From assembly GCA_025738555.1 (NCBI GenBank), contig JAOVFP010000009.1:3286001-3350000 (forward strand): a stretch of DNA of 64,000 bases. The letters run 5' to 3'. Each line of letters begins with the position of its first letter. Within the stretch, counting starts at the first letter, position 1. The stretch is from Cyathus striatus. Taxonomy: Eukaryota > Basidiomycota > Agaricomycetes > Agaricales > Nidulariaceae. The position numbers and the translations under genes were made by a program. The notes under the pieces are model-generated. The model ran no database searches, had not been told where the DNA came from, and was given only the letters and a program-made list of their open reading frames with translations. This document shows positions 57,776-64,000 of this stretch, piece after piece.

Positions 57776-60700
57776 CTATATCCCAAGGTGAATAAAAGGT
57801 ACCCATCGCATAAAGCCCACACCGCGTTTGCGTAACTTTGTTATCGCGGTATGAATCGCTTCAGCAGCTGCCTCAGTGTTTGGCTTCTTTCGATGATCCT
57901 TGAACAAGTGGTCATAAAATGTATCTGCAACAATAGGTCCGTCCTCGTCAGCGATAGACCTTAAATGACATCAGAGTGTAAGTGACTGTTGAAAATTTTA
58001 GAATGAGTGTATATTACTTACCACATTGTAGCCACTACTTCCTGGAATCCAGAAAAAAGCAACGTGGCTCCTAAGTGCATCGCTTCATCTGGAAGGTCCT
58101 TGTCACCCACTGCAGTTTCACATGCGCAGAGGAAAGCAAGTGCAGCATTTGGGATGTGTTCCTCCATAATACGGGATATTTTGAGGTTTCCATCTTTTAG
58201 AATTAATGCACTGTCAAGTGGTTTATCTGTCATTTGCTTTCCATGACATGCAAAATGCGCAATCGACACATTTGACAGATTCGAAGCAACACTCTCCACG
58301 AGCGCAGGGTATTCCTGTGTTCCCATTTTGACAAGGCAGTCAGGGTCAACATGCTTTTCGATAGCGGTAAGCTCGTGAATTGTGTTAGGTAGATTGTCAG
58401 AATCGATGACCACCATTATTTTGAATTCTTCTGTAGTGTCAATTGGAGTTTTGTTATGAGCCAACGCATTTCCGGTAGGCAAATAGGATGAAATTAGGTA
58501 GTCGAAGGTACTTTCGATACTTGACATATCGCTATTGTATGTTCCTGCTGCATGCAGTGGGAGGAATGAGAAAATTCCCGTGGGGCACCAGGATACCTTT
58601 AGTGGCGAGTCATTCATATACATTTCCAATGCACGTATAATCGGTCGTACAACGTCCTTCCACAGCACATCTAACACATGCTTAATTCGGCCTTCATCGT
58701 CCATGTGCTTGAAATACCTTGGCCTGCCCTTCCTTTCATAGCTATCAACATGAGTAGTATCACCATTGTATATTCCAGCTTCAACTCTAAGTTCATCTAT
58801 AACCCCACGAAGTCTAAAACCTTCATTCAGTCTGGATCCAGGCAAGTACGCAACCAGCTCATGTAACTTGTCATATGGAGCATCACTAAGGCCTATATGC
58901 TTTACCTCATTGGTAGACATTACCAATGCATGGCTTTGATGTTCTCCTGGTATCAGAAATATCACTGTTTTATCAATCGATTTCTGCAGCCCAGATATCT
59001 TCGGTGGCAACAAAAAGTCCTGGAACTCCTCCAATTCACGAACTTCATCCACTGTTCTCTGCCATTCTTCATTTAAATTCTCAAGTTGGAATAATTCCTC
59101 GTCTTGTATTAGTTTTTCAGCATTGTCATCCGGAGCACATGGTGCATTCATGCGCATAGATGCTCTATCAAGTTCCATAGATGTTTTGGACAATCGCACA
59201 TATAGATTTGGAGCGGCATCTCGTAGCTTATCCATAGGACTGCGGAGCTGCAAAGCTTGAAGCCAAAATACTGCACGCCCAGCCTCCAAGAACTCAATGG
59301 CTTTATTGTATTTACCTATTTTGATGGCGTAAAGCGCCGCATTGCGACTTAACCCGTCAATACTTGATATCTTAAAGGTTTCTTGTCGAGAGGCTATGTT
59401 CGTGGCCATGGAAGATAACTGTGGAAGTAAACTGATTGCTTGCTCATATGCTTCAAGTGTTGAATCATGATTACAAGCATCAGCTAGTAGGGCCCTTATC
59501 TTTGCAGCACGGAAGCGCTCAGGCACAGGTGACGATGTAGATCCCATAGCACCAGCCTGGAATAGCATGCAGATATTGCTTATAGAGGTGAGGATCTCAG
59601 CCATATCTTCCATGTGCCCTATTATCCTTAGTATAGATGCGATCCAAAAGTCTCCCACATAGAGACTATAGAAATAGTGATCTGGATGCAGCTTCTCTAT
59701 GCCTTTAAAATATGAATGAAGAGCCTTGTCAATGTCCTCTAAATCTTTCGAGTCCTGATATCGCCTGAAGAGCTTGCTTCCCAGGTCATGGAACACCGCT
59801 GCACCATGAGGATAGTTTTCTGGACACGCCGCTACAGCTTCTCGTGCATAGTGAATGCTTTCATCGAGTGCCTTCATATCACCAGAGATTTTAAACGACA
59901 ACCATAGCTGAAGCGACATATTTCTTGCTTTGTCGAAACGATCCTTTCCTAAATTCAGCTCTTGGAAAATGGGGACGTGATCCAGTTCACTTGAATCAAA
60001 GTTATTATTCAGCTGCTTAAGAATCTGCTCCAGCAACCTTTCAGAGTGCTGACCAGGCCGAGTTGGTATAAGAGAAACACATTTACGTATATGAACTTTC
60101 GCTTCCTCTACGTAACTGGCTGTTGATCTGTGCTCCTGCAGTTGCTCTTTTTGAAGGAGAACATCTGAGAGAGCAAGTCGTGCAACTGCAGATTCCGGTG
60201 AAAGAACGACAGCTTCTCGAAGATGCAATATGGCCTCATTTAGTTGCTTTTTGGCTCCCCCAAACCTAAACAACGATGATAGTGCTTTGCCTAGGGTCAC
60301 TAGTGTTTCAGGGCGTTTCGGATGCGCGAAAGGCTCCTTGGCGAGAGTTTTGCGAAATATTTGAATCATGTCTTCTAATTCCTGAGGGTCATGCATCTTG
60401 TTAATGTCTAACACCATCGTATTTCTTATGTCAAACATGATGTTATATCCTTGAACTTTGTCATCTTGAGACAACTCAACAGATTCATTTGTATCATCAG
60501 GGTCACCATTTGCGTGGGAGCGCGCTAAGAGACACACACTCAGTAGTCTTCTTGCTTCCGTAAGACGCTCCATATCGTCTTCTGGTAACATAGCTGAAGT
60601 TCGTAGACAATCAATCGCATCGTTGAGGCATGCGTGAGCTTCCTCATTCTCATCTGCCTTTTCTGCAACCATAAGTAGTGCTTGATAAAGTCCAAAGAGG

Positions 60701-62356
60701 ATATTTCCTTTATTTGGAGATTGACCTTCATTCTGAGAAACTAGGTCAAGTGCTGCCCGATACATTGAAATCGCCTCGTGGATATACTCCGGATTGGAAT
60801 GTTTTATGAATCGTAAAGCTAGAAAATCTGCATATTCTTTCATTGTAGTCTGCAACTTGATGTGATCCAGGATGGATGATCCTAATATATCGCGGTAAAT
60901 AGCTGTGACATCTTTGGAGTCTTCTTCACTACCGGATATCTGAAACCGTTTTACTAGCATATTTGCAAGGATATTGAGGAATTCAACTCTGTCGATCTCT
61001 CTTTTGTAAGGAAGTGCAAACAGGAGCGCATCTCTATAAACAGCAATGGCCTCATCCAAATTGTCGGCATTCTTCGATAACCCAAATTGTGTCATTAATA
61101 TTGTAGATAAAGCACGTAATGCAAGGTAGTGCTGTATATCAGATAAAGGCTTGAAGTTAGTGAATTGTCGTACAACCGACAACATTTCATTAGAGTATTC
61201 TCGGTTGTATGTTGCAATCAAGAGGAGTTTTGTTAACTGGTGAGATAGGAGATTGTGCTTTACTGGACTCGTATTGGGGTCGAGCAACATAAAGTTTCGT
61301 AAAAGGTTAATCACATCATCAGCATCTATCTGAATGTCGGACTGATCATATCCTTTGAGCAGTACAACAGAAAAATTGTTGATAATCGACTGAAGGGTAT
61401 GAAGGTTGCTGCTGGGTGTTGTTGGACACGAGAGCAATACATCTCGATAGTACGATATGGCTTGTTCGATACTATTCCCGTGAGCGGTAATATTTTGCTG
61501 ATATCGTTCCATCAATAGAAAACCTAGGTTGCATAAATAGGCATAATGAGATGGATCATAAACATCCATATCTGAGAGGGCCTGGTCCACAGCATTGGAA
61601 GCCTTATGGAGATCAACAACATTTTGAGTCCTATCGAATCGTGAAATTAGGCACAGTGTCAACCCTTGCAGGGGGGAGTATTGGTCGACCCCAACCAAGT
61701 GTGCTTTGCTGTAATGAGAAATTGCACTATCAAGATCGTCAAGTTCATCTGTATGCGTAAACCGCACAATTAAGGCTTCTCCTAATTCCAGGTAGGGATG
61801 TCTTCGCTCCGGATGAGAAGTTGGGTTAAGTGCCAGTAGTGCACGGAGGAGGATAATTCTTTGATCTAATATATCGAGAACACCAGCATTTTGATAATGT
61901 GTCCATGCCATATCCTCTAAGATCTCTAGTTTTTCAAATTGGGTATCGAGCTCATGCTCTTGTTGAATTAGCGAATGTTCATTAACAGAATTTCCGAGAC
62001 ATTCCACGGCTTCCTTAAATCGGACTGCAGGGAGAGCATCGCCTATAATCTCTTCTGGGTTATTAATTCCAGGAGTAAACAAGTTAACACTTGGGTCAAG
62101 ATGGCTGGCATTGGAGGGGGACCCCGGAGTCCCGGACCAATCTCTGAGAAACTGAATGTAATCCTAATTCATAAGAGGTAAGAGTCTTGTTTTATATCAT
62201 AGCACGTCTTAACACGTACAGACAGCGCACAGGAAAAATGCTGAATAGTTCCAGCAATGGTTTCGTCACCCTCAGAGGACATAACCTCAGCTTCGCATTT
62301 GTTAATCTTTAGGTTGTTGTCAAATTAGTTCATCATATAAGCGACAGGCGCTTACA
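57776..62356 (-). CDS. TPR-CHAT gene 2
   Basis: Exons 62356 (and upstream), 62306-62220, 62163-58022 and 57959-57776; introns 49, 56 and 62 bp. The large exon alone encodes 1380 open codons. Protein: an N-terminal segment (PHLVMDVKDST, NKCEAEVMSSE, YIQFLRDW), many TPR-like helical repeats, then a CHAT domain with IAHFACHGKQ (presumed catalytic His), FLCACETAVG (presumed catalytic Cys), FSGF and VVATMWSIADED. It is a close paralogue of gene 1 along its whole length, including intron positions. Function in fungi is unknown; by analogy with bacterial CHAT proteins, a regulated protease scaffolded by TPRs. One oddity: the acceptor before the PHLVMDV exon reads AA where gene 1 has AG. Confidence 0.85.
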
Positions 62357-62359
62357 GAG

Positions 62360-62600
62360 TTACAGTGACCAAAAGCGACAGTACTATCCTTGACATCCAT
62401 GACGAGGTGGGGGGAAAGGGGAAGTTTATGGTTCCAGAACACACCTTATAAATTTTCAAGCCCTTCCATGCGTTATCGATAGGCCTTTCTTTCTCCATTA
62501 GGAATGCACTGCTGTGCATTGGTTCTCGAGCGTCAAACACACAGCCCCGCACTGGGCGGTTAAAGTTAGATTCATCATCCTAGTTGATCCATAAGCTGTA
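62360..62600 (-). other. Probable 5' exon region of CHAT gene 2
   Basis: Contains PHLVMDVKDST (62360-62430) and, further upstream, GCVFDAREPMHSSAFLMEKERPID (given in part), both homologous to the region upstream of CHAT gene 1. The splice junction between them is not resolved, since the expected acceptor AG has become AA. Confidence 0.5.
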
Positions 62601-63831
62601 CGCTTGTATGATTCTTTCGCGAAACCGCATTATTTCTATCTTTAACACTTGCAATGTTAAGTACCTGCGCTTCACAGCTCTTTTCAAAGTATGTTGAATC
62701 ACATTTGAAAAGAACCAGGTGGTTGGATATATTTTCAGAAACCGGCAGCGCCGGCATTCTTTGTCATCATATGCTGAAGTAAACTATGCAGAGTCGGCGA
62801 CTAGATTATATTTGACCTCAGAGGGCGCGGCGGAACAACGCTCCCAGTTCCGAGGTTGTAGCGTTTGGCTAAGCACTTGTTATTTCTCATGGGGAGTTAC
62901 AGGAACGACGCTCGGCCCTAGTTCCGAGATATGAGTTGGCCCAACCGGCGCTTTTTATTGATGATACCAATCTTGTCTTTTTATCATCAAGGTTGCGCAA
63001 ATCAGTCAACATTATCGCATGTATTAGATCTGTAGGCCGCTTAGTAAGTTAAAGTAATTAAAATATAAATCTTAGTACTTATATATGGATGTACAGTTAA
63101 TTTTATGAGTGGTACAGTATAGATTGTAGAGTGTGAACAGTGAGGTAGATGTCATTTGCCAGCTAAAGTTCTTTGAGCAAGGATGCCGGCTATGAATATA
63201 TCCGGCATCCGGCGTCCAGCTGAGCAAGGTCGCGGCTCAAGCCTTTTTCATTCGCGTCGCTTCTCTTCTCTCATCACTCACCATTTGCGCGAACGCTCGT
63301 CTCAACATCCACAATTCTAGTCTCTGTATTCTAGTTATGTTTGTTTTTTTATTCCCTCCCTCCCTGATCCCCAGCTTTTGATGAATTATTCAGTATTATT
63401 GAAGGACCATGAGTCAAGGTCTATAGCTTAGTTTAATGTCGCACTGTCTTGTTCTTTGATTTTATAAATCAAGTGTAATATAATACACTGGATATCGATG
63501 ATCTCTGCGTGAATCAAGGTAAAATCGCGGAGCAGTTCCCACCCGCCCAGCGGCTCGACTGCTCCGCGTCCGTTTGAGCATGCTCAAACCTAACCCAACC
63601 TTATTAGCCTTGTATTTGCGCGGAGACCGTTGACGAGGCTGGACGAGAATTTGTTACATAACGCATGTACGTAAGCATCAATTTATCAACGTCCCCAGAT
63701 CCAAACACCCAAGTCACGCCATGTTCGATATCCAACCCAAATCCAACTGAACTCATCACACAAGCTCAAGCTCCAATACTATGCTACCGTAATGGACCTT
63801 AAAACACAGCTACTAAACTCCTCGGTCTCGG
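62600..63831. other. Divergent intergenic region, CHAT gene 2 / epoxide hydrolase 2
   Basis: The part 62815-63165 is homologous to 54845-55260 (shared CAGTTCCGAGGTTGTA, GTTACAGGAACGACGCTCGG-like and AGATTGTAGAG text), showing that this intergenic region was duplicated together with the genes. The part 63170-63340 matches the dispersed repeat near 14860-15010. A hairpin and a palindrome lie at 63526-63589. Confidence 0.6.
63526..63589. promoter_or_regulatory. Hairpin and 18-bp palindrome upstream of epoxide hydrolase 2
   Basis: CGCGGAGCAGT (63526-63536) and ACTGCTCCGCG (63558-63568) form a perfect 11-bp stem with a 21-nt loop. Three bases further is GTTTGAGCATGCTCAAAC (63572-63589), a perfect palindrome. 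They lie about 250 bp before the epoxide hydrolase 2 ATG. They could be regulatory sites or the core of a small element; there is no equivalent before copy 1. Confidence 0.35.
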
Positions 63832-63841
63832 ACGACTAAAA

Positions 63842-64000
63842 ATGCAATCCATAGGAGCATACAAAACCCATGTCACCACCCGCAACCTCACCTATGGGTA
63901 CTTCTCCCCTCCCTCTCTCTCCTCCACAAAGCCCCCTCCTCCTCCCTACACGGATACACCTCCTCCTCGTACGACTGGGAAGCCCAATACGTCCATTTCA
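63842..64000 (+). pseudogene. Epoxide hydrolase copy 2, 5' end, frameshifted
   Basis: Begins MQSIGAYKTHVTTRNLTYGYFS, clearly paralogous to the gene at 55832, and reaches the window edge. One base is missing in the run AAGCCCCCTCCTCCTCCC compared with copy 1, which shifts the frame just before the HGYxSSSYDWEAQY coding segment; the latter is still readable in another frame. Unless this is a sequence error, the copy is dead. Confidence 0.7.

Overview
This window looks like nuclear DNA of a filamentous basidiomycete, probably an agaricomycete. The recognisable genes carry many short introns (49-78 bp, GT...AG). There are two large TPR-CHAT proteins of the kind expanded in mushroom-forming fungi, a Tad/I-like non-LTR retrotransposon with CCHC zinc knuckles, and a very dense population of short non-autonomous DNA transposons. 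I see no bacterial-type operons. Host genes are sparse; most of the window is transposon and repeat sequence in several stages of decay.

Layout. 1-4 kb: a five-exon secreted GH25 lysozyme-like gene (minus strand) and a tRNA-Ser(AGA). 4-7 kb: a hAT-type element with an 8-bp target duplication, then a 1.46-kb element full of AACAATGG motifs and flanked by CGG. 7-19 kb: a carrier-protein (PP-binding) relic, a 433-bp MITE, a Tc1/mariner-like element, two MULE-like elements, and a second tRNA-Ser(AGA) next to several decayed tRNA-like copies. 18.5-24.6 kb and 35-38.2 kb: two copies of a repeat complex. The second copy gives the empty sites for two insertions present in the first. 25.5-30.9 kb: an intact Ulp1-like protease ORF followed by a badly decayed BED-finger/transposase-like gene. 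31-34 kb: 266-bp direct repeats, a 19-bp satellite and palindromes. 38.2-39 kb: two MITEs back to back. 41-64 kb: a duplicated module in which a TPR-CHAT gene (minus) and an epoxide hydrolase gene (plus) are transcribed divergently. The first CHAT gene is split by a 7.9-kb LINE, which itself carries a second copy of the CGG-flanked element.

Main observations. (1) The LINE sits inside CHAT gene 1 with an 11-bp target duplication, and removing it joins the reading frame exactly. (2) In-frame stops in the LINE (10 of 10) and in the transposase-like gene (12 of 13) are TGA, mostly where relatives would be expected to have Arg. This suggests CpG-directed CGA to TGA decay, while the surrounding host ORF stays open. 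(3) CHAT and epoxide hydrolase occur as a divergent pair twice, with a third, degenerate epoxide hydrolase fragment beside CHAT gene 1. (4) Two unrelated loci carry the same CGG-flanked element with dense SOX/HMG-like AACAATGG sites. Everything here is read by eye; family assignments rest on motifs, and no database search was possible.
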